Assembly (NCBI GenBank): GCA_029863705.1
Contig: JAOTUU010000006.1
Span: 1 to 45,958 of the forward strand
DNA from: Gammaproteobacteria bacterium
GTDB taxonomy: Bacteria; Pseudomonadota; Gammaproteobacteria; Steroidobacterales; Woeseiaceae
DNA length: 45,958 nucleotides
Reading direction: 5' to 3'
Below, in pieces: positions 1-7,964 of the stretch. The notes beneath the pieces are model-generated. The model had not been told where the DNA came from, searched no databases, and saw nothing but the letters and a program-made list of their open reading frames with translations. The translations under genes were made by a program, and so were the position numbers. Every line of letters begins with the position of its first letter. Position 1 is the first letter of the stretch.

Positions 1-133
1 CCGGAGCGTTAGCGCCGGAGACCGCCAGCGCGGGCAGCAAGTCGGGCCGGACCAAAACCACGACAAAAGCAACAGCAAGGCCGGCAACGATAGATTGCAG
101 GACAAACAACAGCGCTGATTTTAGTCCAGACAA
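1..133 (-). CDS. N-terminal fragment of a membrane-anchored protein, probably DegS/AlgW-type serine protease
   Basis: An open frame runs from a TTG at 133 leftward off the window edge with no stop (about 44 residues seen). An AGGA ribosome-binding sequence lies 8 nt upstream of the TTG, and an in-frame stop lies just beyond, so the start is well constrained. The visible peptide is a short polar lead followed by a hydrophobic segment (about residues 6-27) rich in V, A and L, then a proline-containing exit, as expected for a signal anchor. DegS/AlgW periplasmic proteases begin this way, and I recall them as common neighbours of petABC in Gammaproteobacteria. They cleave anti-sigma factor RseA/MucA during envelope stress. 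The catalytic domain lies outside the window, so the protease identity is inferred from context and N-terminal shape only. Confidence 0.45.
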   Translation of the reverse strand, partial: MSGLKSALLFVLQSIVAGLAVAFVVVLVRPDLLPALAVSGANAP

Positions 134-198
134 AGAGAATTTCCTTAATAATCAGTAGCCTAAACCCACACATCTAGCCAAATTCGACAAGGCACGTG

Positions 199-204
199 TA
201 TAAT
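199..204 (+). promoter_or_regulatory. Possible -10 element (TATAAT) upstream of petABC
   Basis: A perfect TATAAT hexamer lies in the 257-nt divergent spacer between the leftward membrane protein gene and petA. No good -35 box is visible 16-18 nt upstream, so the call rests on the hexamer alone. A start near 211 would give petA a leader of about 180 nt. The rest of the spacer contains an isolated TTGACT (304-309) without a matching -10 box, and the palindrome-like CCAATCGATTG (288-298). Confidence 0.3.
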
Positions 205-390
205 GCGCGACGGTTGATGCACCACGGCTCGGGCCAGTTGTTTATCCTGACGGCAAACCAAGTCTGCTGCAAATTTACCAGTATCTACCAATCGATTGTC
301 TACTTGACTGTAGCGACCTAAAACAAGAAACGCGCTGACAATAGAACACCCCCAACAATTCTGTTTCAGCCGGGCGTATGGGAGTGCCTG

Positions 391-987
391 ATGAGTGAAG
401 ACGACGTTGATCGCATAGATCGAAACAGACGTCACTTTCTTACCGTTGCAACCGCCGTTACTGGTGCTGTCGGAGCTGGAATGGTGGCAGTGCCGTTCCT
501 GTCATCCTTGAAGCCGAGTGCGAGAGCGCAGGCTTTGGGAGCACCGGTAGAAGTACCCATCGGTTCAATGCAGCCCGGGGAAATGGTTCGGGTCCTTTGG
601 CGTGGCAAGTTAGTTTTCGTTCTGCGCCGCACAGAAGAGATGCTTGGCCGCCTGAATGAGGGTCTGGATCAACTCAGAGATCCGAATTCAGAGGTTGTTG
701 AACAGCAGCCGGTTTATTCGACGAACGAGTACCGTTCAGTCAAACCCGAGTTTCTCGTGATCGAGGGTTCGTGCACGCATCTTGGCTGTGCGCCAATTGA
801 GGACTTTGAGGTTCGCCCGAACGAGAATTGGGGCGGCGGCTTTTTCTGCCCCTGTCACGGCTCCAAATTCGATTTGGCCGGCCGAGTTTTTAAAGGTGTT
901 CCGGCGCCGACAAACCTGCGGGTTCCACCGCACCGATTTGTGAGGGATGACCTCATCTTGCTCGGTCAGGACACGGGAGCAGCGTAA
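391..987 (+). CDS. petA: Ubiquinol-cytochrome c reductase iron-sulfur (Rieske) subunit PetA
   Basis: This 198-residue protein is the Rieske [2Fe-2S] subunit of the cytochrome bc1 complex. It takes the first electron from ubiquinol at the Qo site and passes it to cytochrome c1 on the periplasmic side. The two cluster-binding boxes are present: CTHLGC (residues 128-133) and CPCHGS (153-158), giving the two Cys and two His ligands and the disulfide pair. An N-terminal RNRRHFL stretch (11-17) ahead of a hydrophobic segment (18-40) looks like the twin-arginine signal anchor usual for this family. A GGGAG ribosome-binding site lies 6 nt before the ATG. Its stop overlaps the petB start by one base (TAATG), so the two are translationally linked. 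Confidence 0.97.
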   Translation: MSEDDVDRIDRNRRHFLTVATAVTGAVGAGMVAVPFLSSLKPSARAQALGAPVEVPIGSMQPGEMVRVLWRGKLVFVLRRTEEMLGRLNEGLDQLRDPNSEVVEQQPVYSTNEYRSVKPEFLVIEGSCTHLGCAPIEDFEVRPNENWGGGFFCPCHGSKFDLAGRVFKGVPAPTNLRVPPHRFVRDDLILLGQDTGAA

Positions 988-2237
988 TGGCGAGAATCGA
1001 GGCAGAAGTCGGAAAACCGAAAGGCGGCTTCATAAAGTGGATTGACGATCGTTTCCCATTTACGGAGACGATGAAGTACCACGTAACTGAGTACTACGCA
1101 TCGAAGAACTTCAACTGGTGGTACATATTTGGCGTTTTGGCGATGACGGTGTTGGTTATTCAGCTCGTCACCGGTGTATTCCTGACGATGAACTACAAAC
1201 CCGCGGCTGCAGAAGCATTCGCGTCAGTTGAGTACATCATGCGTGATGTCGAGTGGGGCTGGCTTATTCGCTACATGCATTCGACCGGCGCGTCGTTCTT
1301 TTTCATTGTCGTCTACCTGCACATGTTTCGTGCGATGTTGTATGGCTCCTATAAGAAACCTCGCGAGCTCATCTGGATAATAGGTATGCTGATCTTCCTG
1401 GTGCTCATGGCCGAAGGCTTCGCAGGCTACCTGCTGCCCTGGGGGCAGATGTCTTATTGGGGCGCTCAGGTCATCATCTCTTTGTTTGGTGCCATTCCAG
1501 GTATAGGGGAGGGTCTCGTTGAAATTATCCGCGGTGACTACTCGATATCGGATATCACACTGAATCGCTTCTTTGCGTTGCACGTCATCGTGTTGCCGCT
1601 GTTATTGATTGGCTTGATTTTTGTCCACATCGTTGCGTTACACCAAGTCGGATCGCTTAACCCCGATGGCATTGAGATCAAGGAGCAGAAAGGCGCTGAT
1701 GGCGTTCCACTGGATGGCATCGCTTTTCATCCGTATCACACCAGCAAAGACCTCGTAGGGATCATTGTTTTCCTGATGTTGTTTTCCGCGGTGGTGTTCT
1801 TCGCCCCGGATATGGGCGGTTACTTCCTTGAGCACGCGAACTTTGAGCCCGCCAATTTGACGGCAACGCCGGAACACATTGCGCCGGTTTGGTACTTCAC
1901 GCCGTTTTACGCAATCTTGCGCGCCGTACCGGACAAGCTCTGGGGTTTCATTTTGTTCGGCATATCCGTGTTGTTGCCTTTGTTCCTGCCGTGGCTTGAT
2001 CGGGCACGAGTGAAATCTATTCGCTATCGCGGCTGGATTTACAAGTCTGCGCTGGGGACATTCGTTGTGACATTCCTCATACTCGGATGGCTCGGCACTC
2101 AACCGGCGGAACCGATCTACGTGCTTGCTGCAAGGATCTTTTCAGTCCTTTACTTCGCGTTCTTCCTTTTGATGCCGTACTACACGACAATCGATAAGAC
2201 GAAGCCTGTGCCGGAAAGGGTGGTCTACCATGGATAA
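987..2237 (+). CDS. petB: Ubiquinol-cytochrome c reductase cytochrome b subunit PetB
   Basis: This 416-residue multi-span membrane protein carries both b hemes and the Qo and Qi quinone sites of the bc1 complex. The four heme-ligand histidines are H98 and H112 in one helix and H199 and H214 in another, with the usual 13- and 14-residue spacings. LLPWGQMS (149-156) and the Qo-loop motif PVWY (300-303) are clear. PVWY replaces the PEWY found in mitochondria and Alphaproteobacteria. From family knowledge the PVWY form is common in Beta- and Gammaproteobacteria, so it supports the taxonomic placement rather than a defect. The length fits an intact bacterial cytochrome b not fused to c1. It overlaps petA by 1 nt and petC by 8 nt. 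Confidence 0.97.
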   Translation: MARIEAEVGKPKGGFIKWIDDRFPFTETMKYHVTEYYASKNFNWWYIFGVLAMTVLVIQLVTGVFLTMNYKPAAAEAFASVEYIMRDVEWGWLIRYMHSTGASFFFIVVYLHMFRAMLYGSYKKPRELIWIIGMLIFLVLMAEGFAGYLLPWGQMSYWGAQVIISLFGAIPGIGEGLVEIIRGDYSISDITLNRFFALHVIVLPLLLIGLIFVHIVALHQVGSLNPDGIEIKEQKGADGVPLDGIAFHPYHTSKDLVGIIVFLMLFSAVVFFAPDMGGYFLEHANFEPANLTATPEHIAPVWYFTPFYAILRAVPDKLWGFILFGISVLLPLFLPWLDRARVKSIRYRGWIYKSALGTFVVTFLILGWLGTQPAEPIYVLAARIFSVLYFAFFLLMPYYTTIDKTKPVPERVVYHG

Positions 2238-2994
2238 GCTAAGGGCACTCGGCAAGCTCGTGGTGTTTGCCGCAATTCTTGCTACGGCCCAGTCTCATGC
2301 TTCCTCTGGTGCTGCGCTGGAAAAAGCACACATTGACCCGGGCAATATCGCGTCGCTGCAACGCGGCGCCGCAAATTTCATGAATTACTGTTCCGGCTGC
2401 CACTCTGCTCGCTACGTGCGCTTCAATACCATCGGCAAGTATCTAGGGCTGTCTGAGGAAGAACTCGTGGACAACCTGATGTTCAATGCCGAAAAGACGT
2501 TTGAGACTATTCAGTCGTCGATGCCGGCAAGCGATGCCTCACGCTGGTACGGAACAGCTCCGCCGGACATGTCGCTGATGGCCCGAGCGAAGGGCGCGGA
2601 CTACATCTACAACTTCCTGAAGGGGTTCTATCTGGATCCCGATAGTCCGACTGGTGTTGATAATACGGTGCTCGCAGGTACTAGCATGCCGCATGTACTT
2701 TGGGAGTTGCAGGGTTACCAGAAAGCGCATTTTTCGGAGCACGTGGAGACCAATAATGACGGGTCGACAACAACGACTCACGAATTCGAAAAGTTTGAGC
2801 TGGTTTCCAGCGGTAAGCTCGATGTCGAGGAATACGAAAGCTTTGTTCGCGACACCGTTAATTTTCTTGCTTACATCGCTGAGCCGATACGTGCCGAGCG
2901 ACGCAAGCTCGGAACCTGGGTGCTGATCTACTTGTTGGTTTTCCTGATCATCGCGCGGATGTTGAAAAAACAAATTTGGAAGGATGTTAAATAA
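2230..2994 (+). CDS. petC: Ubiquinol-cytochrome c reductase cytochrome c1 subunit PetC
   Basis: This 254-residue cytochrome c1 accepts electrons from the Rieske protein and delivers them to soluble or membrane cytochrome c. It has an N-terminal signal sequence (about residues 1-24), one c-type heme site CSGCH (54-58), a Met-Pro-His context near residue 155 consistent with the axial methionine, and a single C-terminal membrane anchor (about 228-244) followed by basic residues. This is the standard topology: a periplasmic heme domain with a C-terminal anchor. Its start lies inside the end of petB (8-nt overlap) and its stop shares a base with the sspA start. petABC-sspA is therefore one tight transcription unit. 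Confidence 0.97.
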   Translation: MDKLRALGKLVVFAAILATAQSHASSGAALEKAHIDPGNIASLQRGAANFMNYCSGCHSARYVRFNTIGKYLGLSEEELVDNLMFNAEKTFETIQSSMPASDASRWYGTAPPDMSLMARAKGADYIYNFLKGFYLDPDSPTGVDNTVLAGTSMPHVLWELQGYQKAHFSEHVETNNDGSTTTTHEFEKFELVSSGKLDVEEYESFVRDTVNFLAYIAEPIRAERRKLGTWVLIYLLVFLIIARMLKKQIWKDVK

Positions 2995-3623
2995 TGGCAG
3001 TGATCGCCAACAGACGCTCAGTAATGACCCTGTTTTCCAGGCCGACTGACATACATAGTCATCGGACGAGGCTGGTACTCGCCGAGAAGAACATAAATAT
3101 CGAGATCGCCAATGTCCTGGGTAACGATCTACCCGAGGACCTGATGGATCTTAATCCGTATCACACGGTTCCGACCCTGGTCGACCGCGACCTTACGCTG
3201 TACGACTCGCGTGTCATTATCGAATACCTGGACGAGCGCTTCCCGCATCCTCCGCTGATGCCGGTAGATCCGGTCATGCGTGCGCAATTCCGCCTGGCGT
3301 TGTTCCGTATCGAAACCGACTGGTATTCGCTTGCCGAAGAAGCGGAAGCCAGCGGCGATGGCAGATTTAGCAGCAAGTCGCGCAAGCTTCTCAGAGAGAG
3401 CATTTTGCAGAGCACAGAGCTGTTCGGGGCACGACCGTATTTCCTGAGCGAAGAATTTTCGCTGGTCGATGCGAGTATCGCGCCGATCCTCTGGCGTTTG
3501 CCAGTCTACGGTATTGACCTCGGTAGCCAGGCCGAGCCAATCGAGGAGTACATGAAACGCGTTTTCGCGCGTCGTTCGTTCCAACAAAGCCTGACGGAGC
3601 TTGAACAGGAAATGCGCCTGTAG
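2994..3623 (+). CDS. sspA: Stringent starvation protein A (glutathione S-transferase fold)
   Basis: This 209-residue protein is SspA, an RNA polymerase-associated protein with a glutathione S-transferase fold. It acts in stationary-phase and starvation gene expression and acid tolerance, and binds the polymerase-sigma-70 complex. The N-terminal thioredoxin-like half contains the family pattern MTLFSRPTDIHSHRTRLVL (residues 11-29) and YHTVPTLVDRDLTLYDS with the cis-proline. The all-helical C-terminal half follows. Length matches the E. coli protein (about 212). An AAGGAT ribosome-binding sequence lies in the end of petC and the start overlaps the petC stop by 1 nt. Position between petC and sspB is typical for Gammaproteobacteria such as Pseudomonas. 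Confidence 0.95.
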   Translation: MAVIANRRSVMTLFSRPTDIHSHRTRLVLAEKNINIEIANVLGNDLPEDLMDLNPYHTVPTLVDRDLTLYDSRVIIEYLDERFPHPPLMPVDPVMRAQFRLALFRIETDWYSLAEEAEASGDGRFSSKSRKLLRESILQSTELFGARPYFLSEEFSLVDASIAPILWRLPVYGIDLGSQAEPIEEYMKRVFARRSFQQSLTELEQEMRL

Positions 3624-3644
3624 AGGCGTGCCGACTATCTGGAC

Positions 3645-3667
3645 AGGACCCTGGCGGCAGGGCTCCT
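3645..3667 (+). terminator. Hairpin between sspA and sspB
   Basis: The arms AGGA.CCCTG and CAGGG.TCCT form a stem around a GCGG loop, with one unpaired C on the right arm. No T-run follows, so it is a weak candidate: a processing or partial-termination site in the 121-nt sspA-sspB spacer rather than a classic intrinsic terminator. Confidence 0.3.
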
Positions 3668-3744
3668 GCATTACGTTATGTCACCATCGTAACGATACCC
3701 GAGAACTAATGGTAAGCTTGGGGTGGTGAAAACGATATCAAGCG

Positions 3745-4152
3745 TTGAATAAGTTGAGTAACCCAAGCCGTTCAAAAAGACCGTACCTGATCCGTGCCAT
3801 GCATGAGTGGATGGGCGATAACGGGCATACGCCGCACATTGTCGTCGACGCCTCGGTTGATGGCGTTTTCGTTCCGCGTGAGCATGTCAAAGACAGCAAG
3901 ATCATTCTTAACATCAGCGAAACGGCTGCACATAATCTAAAACTGACCAATGATGCCGTCAGTTTTCGCGCGCGGTTTTCGGGCGTGCCATTCGATGTTT
4001 GGGTGCCGATGAAATCGGTACTTGGCATTTACGCGCGGGAAACAGGGCAGGGCATGATCTTTTCACACGATGCGGAGAATGCGGAACGCTCTCAGACCAA
4101 CGACGACGTCGAATCGTCGCGTTCACGGCCTCACTTGAAGGTCGTCAAGTAG
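3745..4152 (+). CDS. sspB: ClpXP adaptor SspB
   Basis: This 135-residue protein is SspB, the adaptor that tethers ssrA-tagged proteins (and RseA fragments) to the ClpXP protease. The body carries the family pattern RPYLIRAMHEW (residues 11-21) with TPHIVVD just after, and LNISETAA, the substrate-binding beta fold. An acidic, disordered linker (about 105-125) leads to the C-terminal RPHLKVVK. That tail corresponds to the XB peptide RPALRVVK, which docks on the ClpX zinc-binding domain. The start is a TTG at 3745 with no strong ribosome-binding site. A second TTG at 3754 is an equally plausible start, and an in-frame stop at 3727 excludes anything further upstream. It ends 2 nt from the convergent yraN stop. 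Confidence 0.93.
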   Translation: MNKLSNPSRSKRPYLIRAMHEWMGDNGHTPHIVVDASVDGVFVPREHVKDSKIILNISETAAHNLKLTNDAVSFRARFSGVPFDVWVPMKSVLGIYARETGQGMIFSHDAENAERSQTNDDVESSRSRPHLKVVK

Positions 4153-4154
4153 AC

Positions 4155-4541
4155 CTACAAGCTTGAATCACCCGGACGGAACGCGTCCTTGATCCATTCC
4201 AGTGTTTGACCATTGTGTTCATGGTCGTCGATTGCGACGACGTCGAATCGCATGGTGCTGCGCGCAAATCGCGATCTCTTGGCGACAAACAACGCCGCGG
4301 ATCGAATGATCTTGCGTTGCTTGTGAATATCGACAGTTTGTCTCGCTGACGCTACGCGGTTGCTCGCGCGATAACGAACCTCAACGAAAACAAGGCACGC
4401 GTCGTCCAGCATGATGAGGTCTATTTCGCCGAGGCGGCAACGGAAATTTTGGCTAACCGGGACAAGGCCTTGGCGTCTCAGCGTGTCAAGAGCGAGTCGC
4501 TCGGCATCCAGGCCTACAGTTCGCGTGTTTCTTCGAACCAC
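4155..4541 (-). CDS. yraN: YraN family (UPF0102) nuclease-like protein
   Basis: This 128-residue protein belongs to the UPF0102/YraN family, which has a restriction-endonuclease-like fold related to archaeal Holliday junction resolvases. A cellular role is not firmly established. Visible family features are the G..AE..A...L pattern in the first helix (about residues 10-21), NFRCRLGEIDLIMLD (32-46) with the conserved Glu and Asp, and FVEVRYR (52-58) with the E-V-[RK] motif. Together these supply the putative metal-binding acids. Translation starts at a GTG (4541) inside the last 28 nt of lpoA, so the two are coupled. In E. coli the same order lpoA-yraN continues into diaA and dolP. Those genes are absent here and sspB lies directly convergent. 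Confidence 0.9.
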   Translation of the reverse strand: MVRRNTRTVGLDAERLALDTLRRQGLVPVSQNFRCRLGEIDLIMLDDACLVFVEVRYRASNRVASARQTVDIHKQRKIIRSAALFVAKRSRFARSTMRFDVVAIDDHEHNGQTLEWIKDAFRPGDSSL

Positions 4542-6493
4542 GCCGCATCATCTACTGCATCTGGCAACAGTGGTTCGGGGTCATTGCTGATGTCCTGAAT
4601 CGGGCCACCCACATTGTCTATTTCAGGTAACGCGACCGGCTCGCCACGCTGGAACTGTGCCCAGGCGAGTTCACGTCGAACTCGGCCATCGGCATCGACG
4701 TGCAGCTTGCCCGTCGCGCCGTCCACCTCCACCATCGGGCCGGAGTGAGCTGTGTGCAGCGACGCTATGAGCTGATAGGCGTCGTAACCCATAGCGTGCA
4801 GGCGTCCAAGGCGGCGCTCTTCAGGCCAGTACTTGCCATACAGTGAGGGCAAATGCTCAATCCAGCCCTGCGGCGCAACAATCCACGGTGTATCCGCAAA
4901 CATGATGCCGTTGAGGTCGGAATTTGAGCGGCCATCCATTGCGTTGATCGACGACGTTGAATACACCGGCAGATCGCCGGAATAGTGGAATTTGAGTTGC
5001 GATTTCAGCAAGCGGCCTGCGGGCGCGTCAGCGGCCAGGAAAATGAATTCACTGTCCTGACGACGTCGTGGATCGAACTGCAAAGGTCCACCGATATTGG
5101 CTCGCAAACGTTGATACCTGCGGACGCTCCCCGACAAGGCCATGAGGTCTTCAATCGTGTTGGAGAAATCCGGGGTCCCCGGTGTGTAGCTGCGATAGTC
5201 GAGCAAGGTGCCGCCGAGCGCTTCGAACTCGGTTGAGAAACTCGTTAGTAGACGCCGGCCCCAATCGTTGTTGGGCACAAGTGCAACGGCCCTGGTATGG
5301 CCATCAGAAAGTGCGCGCACTGCCGCGGAGCGGGCTTCGTCTTCAGGGGCCAGTGCAAACTGGAACAAGCCTGGTGGCGCGAGTGTGTTTTCGGGCAAGT
5401 AATTCAGCGTCAATACCGGCACCGGCACGAGGATGTCATTGGCCAGCGCGACGACGTTGTCCTTTAGCAGCGGACCGATAACAAATTCAGCGCCATCGGC
5501 AACCGCCGTCGCATAAGCAGCACTTGCGCCACCCTCTTTGCCAACGTCATAGATACGAATTGTCTGCGGCTCATCAAGGCCGGCTACGGTCGCAAAATAC
5601 GCACCCATGAAACCATTCTGAATCGCTTTGCCTGCTGGGGCGGCGCGACCGGAGAGCGGCAGCAGTAACGCTATCTGACGCGGGTAGTCGAGAATCAGAT
5701 TGTCGGGTAATTGCATGCGGTCGATAATCATCATCGCGGGATGACCCGGATGAGATTCGCGCCAGTGCACGGCACCATTGGCCCAGCCGATGCCCTGTTG
5801 TCCCGTCGACGCTGCAAGAGAGCCGAGGCTCAGCCAACCTTTTACCTCGTCGTCCAGCGTGAGGTCGGCGGCTGCTCGCAGCACTTGTGGTTCACTGACC
5901 AGCAAACCCTGCCAGAGTCGCAATCGATTTTGCTCGATGCTGCGTCTGTCCGTTAGCCAGGACTCACGCTGTGTCATTAGCTCGACAGCGCGCGCCGGAT
6001 CTCGTTTCTGAATCCAGGCATCGGCACGCAGCGCCTCGACGCGCAGGCGGCGATTTTGCGTAAGAGACTCGCGGCTCATCGGCTGCAGGATCGATAGTGC
6101 ATCGTCCGGTTGGCCGGCATACAACATTAATGCGGCCGCGTTGGTGTTCCACAACCAGCGAAGGCTGGCCACGCTTTGTGCCGGGATCTCACGAAATGTA
6201 TTTCGGGCGCGAGCCGCTTCGCCGGCATCCAGCCATTGTTCGACAGCCAGTAATGTCAGCCGGTCCTTCTCACTGCCGATCGCCTCCGATGCAAGCCCGA
6301 CATAGATTCGGGCTGCTTCGGCGTGCTGACCTTTTGTTGCGAGTCTTGCGGCGCGACCTTCGCCTGGCGCGCTACCCCAGGTTCCGATGCCGGTAGTCTC
6401 GCAAGCGCCAAGTATCAATGACAGGCAAAGTAATGTGACAATGCCGGCAAACGAATTTCTCTTGTGGGCAGGGTGTCTCGAATCTTTTGTCAT
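4514..6493 (-). CDS. lpoA: Penicillin-binding protein activator LpoA
   Basis: This 659-residue outer-membrane lipoprotein is LpoA, which reaches through the periplasm to stimulate the transpeptidase activity of PBP1A. A short basic lead and hydrophobic stretch end in the lipobox ILGAC (the C is residue 31), the lipidation site. The N-terminal half looks like a helical TPR-type domain, with repeated A/L/E-rich helices and talk of ARN/ARIY pairs. The C-terminal half is the LppC-like periplasmic-binding fold, beginning near IALLLPLSGRAAPAGKAI and containing the typical GPLL and VPNNDWGRR segments. The open frame extends upstream to 6595, but that would run into rsmI and push the signal peptide 34 residues inward, so I chose the ATG at 6493. 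It is divergent from rsmI with a 26-nt spacer. Confidence 0.92.
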   Translation of the reverse strand: MTKDSRHPAHKRNSFAGIVTLLCLSLILGACETTGIGTWGSAPGEGRAARLATKGQHAEAARIYVGLASEAIGSEKDRLTLLAVEQWLDAGEAARARNTFREIPAQSVASLRWLWNTNAAALMLYAGQPDDALSILQPMSRESLTQNRRLRVEALRADAWIQKRDPARAVELMTQRESWLTDRRSIEQNRLRLWQGLLVSEPQVLRAAADLTLDDEVKGWLSLGSLAASTGQQGIGWANGAVHWRESHPGHPAMMIIDRMQLPDNLILDYPRQIALLLPLSGRAAPAGKAIQNGFMGAYFATVAGLDEPQTIRIYDVGKEGGASAAYATAVADGAEFVIGPLLKDNVVALANDILVPVPVLTLNYLPENTLAPPGLFQFALAPEDEARSAAVRALSDGHTRAVALVPNNDWGRRLLTSFSTEFEALGGTLLDYRSYTPGTPDFSNTIEDLMALSGSVRRYQRLRANIGGPLQFDPRRRQDSEFIFLAADAPAGRLLKSQLKFHYSGDLPVYSTSSINAMDGRSNSDLNGIMFADTPWIVAPQGWIEHLPSLYGKYWPEERRLGRLHAMGYDAYQLIASLHTAHSGPMVEVDGATGKLHVDADGRVRRELAWAQFQRGEPVALPEIDNVGGPIQDISNDPEPLLPDAVDDAAWFEETREL

Positions 6494-6519
6494 AGGTCTA
6501 TGCACTACTAAAGGGTCAA

Positions 6520-7371
6520 ATGAGCTCAAAGAGCGGTACATTATTTGTTGTGGCGACGCCAATTGGCAATCTCGAGGATCTGACACCGCGAGCACGCCAG
6601 ACGCTCGCCGAAGTGGATCTCATTGCAGCCGAGGATACTCGGCACACGGGTCGATTACTATCGCATTTCGGGGTTAAAACGCGGCTTTTGGCGTTGCACG
6701 ATCACAATGAGGCAGAGCTGGCTGACAAGGTTATCGACATGGTTCTTGCGGGTCAGTCCGTCGCACTGGTAAGCGATGCGGGCACTCCGCTGGTGAGTGA
6801 CCCAGGCTACCGCCTCGTCAGGGCTGCACATGCACGCGGCGTGCCTGTCTCGCCCATCCCCGGGGCCAGCGCATTGACCGCCGCGCTTTCGGTGGCCGGA
6901 TTGGCTACAGACAGATTTTGTTTTGAAGGCTTCCTGCCCGCGAAAAAGAAAGCCCGCTTCGACATGTTGACTGGCCTCAGGGACGAGGTACGGACGATGG
7001 TTTTTTACGAGTCTGTGCACCGAATCGAAGCAGCGCTTGCAGCACTCTCTGGAATATTCGGAACAGATCGTATTGCTTTTCTCGGTCGCGAACTCACGAA
7101 GATGCATGAGCAATGCGTCCACGGAACGCTGGGTGAGATACACGCTCGGCTTGTTGATGGTTCAATAATCAAGAAGGGCGAATTTGTAATCATTGTCGGC
7201 GGCTCATTGGAGACGAAGGCGTCCTCGTTCGATCTTGATTCCCTGCTTGTCGAACTATCTGGCAAGTTGCCCGACAAAGAGGTCGCCCAAGCTATTGCCC
7301 GGGCGACCGGTGAGAAGCGCAATGTCTTGTATCGGCGCCTGCTGGAGCTGGCCAAGCTGGAAGGCTCCTGA
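6520..7371 (+). CDS. rsmI: 16S rRNA (cytidine-1402-2'-O)-methyltransferase RsmI
   Basis: This 283-residue enzyme is RsmI, which methylates the 2'-OH of C1402 in the decoding centre of 16S rRNA using S-adenosylmethionine. It belongs to the tetrapyrrole-methylase (SPOUT-unrelated) fold. Diagnostic segments are LFVVATPIGNLEDLTPRA (residues 8-25), the AEDTRHTGRLL motif (36-46), SDAGTPLVSDPGY (86-98) and PIPGASALTAALS (112-124). The C-terminal HTH-like tail with DKEVAQAIARATG is also typical. Length equals the E. coli homologue (286). It is divergent from lpoA, as in E. coli, so the two promoters must share the 26-nt gap or lie inside the coding ends. rsmH, later in this window, modifies the same nucleotide at N4. 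Confidence 0.96.
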   Translation: MSSKSGTLFVVATPIGNLEDLTPRARQTLAEVDLIAAEDTRHTGRLLSHFGVKTRLLALHDHNEAELADKVIDMVLAGQSVALVSDAGTPLVSDPGYRLVRAAHARGVPVSPIPGASALTAALSVAGLATDRFCFEGFLPAKKKARFDMLTGLRDEVRTMVFYESVHRIEAALAALSGIFGTDRIAFLGRELTKMHEQCVHGTLGEIHARLVDGSIIKKGEFVIIVGGSLETKASSFDLDSLLVELSGKLPDKEVAQAIARATGEKRNVLYRRLLELAKLEGS

Positions 7372-7390
7372 GCTCGTCCTGCAGACGAGC
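7372..7390 (+). terminator. Hairpin immediately after rsmI
   Basis: A perfect 7-bp stem GCTCGTC/GACGAGC with a CTGCA loop starts on the first base after the rsmI stop. The following sequence (CGCTTTGC) has only a short T-run, so it is a weak intrinsic terminator or a 3'-end stabilising hairpin. Confidence 0.4.
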
Positions 7391-7504
7391 CGCTTTGCAA
7401 TGAAATGCTACTAAGCTTCGCGCCGTCCTGCTAACACGTCTCAGCCAATCGATTGGTGAGCAGGTCCATTAGTACGGGGCGCTCCTGCCGTGTTCTTTTT
7501 GCTG

Positions 7505-7510
7505 TAGAAT
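7505..7510 (+). promoter_or_regulatory. -10 element (TAGAAT) of the RNase P RNA gene
   Basis: TAGAAT, preceded directly by TG, lies about 10 nt before the 5' end deduced from the P1 helix of RNase P RNA. No good -35 box is present 16-18 nt upstream. The spacing to the RNA 5' end is what supports the call. Confidence 0.45.
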
Positions 7511-7520
7511 TCGCGCTCGA

Positions 7521-7887
7521 GAGAGCAGGAGTTGGCCAGACAGTCGCTGTACGCCAAAAGCTTGCAGAGGAAAGTCCGGGCTCCTTCGGACAAGGCGCCA
7601 GGTAACACCTGGGGGGCGTGAGCCCATGGAAAGTGCCACAGAAAATATACCGCCGGCCTGGCCGGTAAGGGTGAAAAGGTGCGGTAAGAGCGCACCGCGC
7701 GACTGGCAACAGTTCGCGGCACGGTAAACCCCGCCTGGAGCAAGACCAAATAGGGGAGTATGCGGCTTGTCCGCGCCGCCGGTTCCGAGCGGACTCCCGG
7801 GTAGGTTGCTAGAGGCAGCCGGTGACGGCTGTCCCAGATGAATGATTGTCGTTGACAGAACCCGGCTTATTGCCAGCTCCTGCTTTC
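7521..7887 (+). ncRNA. rnpB: RNase P RNA (bacterial class A)
   Basis: This is the catalytic RNA of ribonuclease P, which removes 5' leaders from pre-tRNAs. The ends are defined by the P1 helix: AGCAGGAGTTGGC at 7524-7536 pairs with GCCAGCTCCTGCT at 7872-7884 (13 pairs, one G-U), and a few flanking bases extend it. Universally conserved core blocks are all present in order: GAGGAAAGTCCGGGCTCC after P3, the ACAGAAA segment, AAGACCAAATAGGG in the P10-P11 region, and the 3' block AGATGAATGATTGTC followed by ACAGAACCCGGCTTA, which closes P2 and P4. The length of about 367 nt is normal. The position between rsmI and mraZ is as in Pseudomonas. Several open frames on the opposite strand here are artefacts of this structured RNA. 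Confidence 0.97.
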
Positions 7888-7923
7888 TCACCTTTCATAA
7901 AAGTCTTACTAATCAATGACTTG

Positions 7924-7953
7924 TTGACTTTTCTATAAGGTCGGCGAGATAAT
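7924..7953 (+). promoter_or_regulatory. Sigma-70-like promoter between rnpB and mraZ
   Basis: TTGACT (7924-7929) and GATAAT (7948-7953) are separated by 18 nt, a good match to the housekeeping consensus, with predicted initiation near 7960. It would reach mraZ with a leader of over 300 nt, but a terminator-like hairpin begins only a few bases downstream. Either this promoter or that terminator may therefore not work as drawn. Confidence 0.4.
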
Positions 7954-7964
7954 ATGCGCTGGCC

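Noticed and set aside
160-435. 91-codon minus-strand frame upstream of petA
   Set aside because: It overlaps the petA start and its ribosome-binding site and shows no recognisable sequence. The leftward gene at 1-133 is in a different place with a better start.
1231-1900. Cytochrome b PVWY in place of PEWY considered as a defective Qo motif
   Set aside because: PVWY is, to my knowledge, a normal variant in Beta- and Gammaproteobacteria, and all heme ligands are intact.
7431-7891. Several minus-strand frames over the rnpB region
   Set aside because: This stretch is the RNase P RNA with all conserved core blocks. The frames are accidental.
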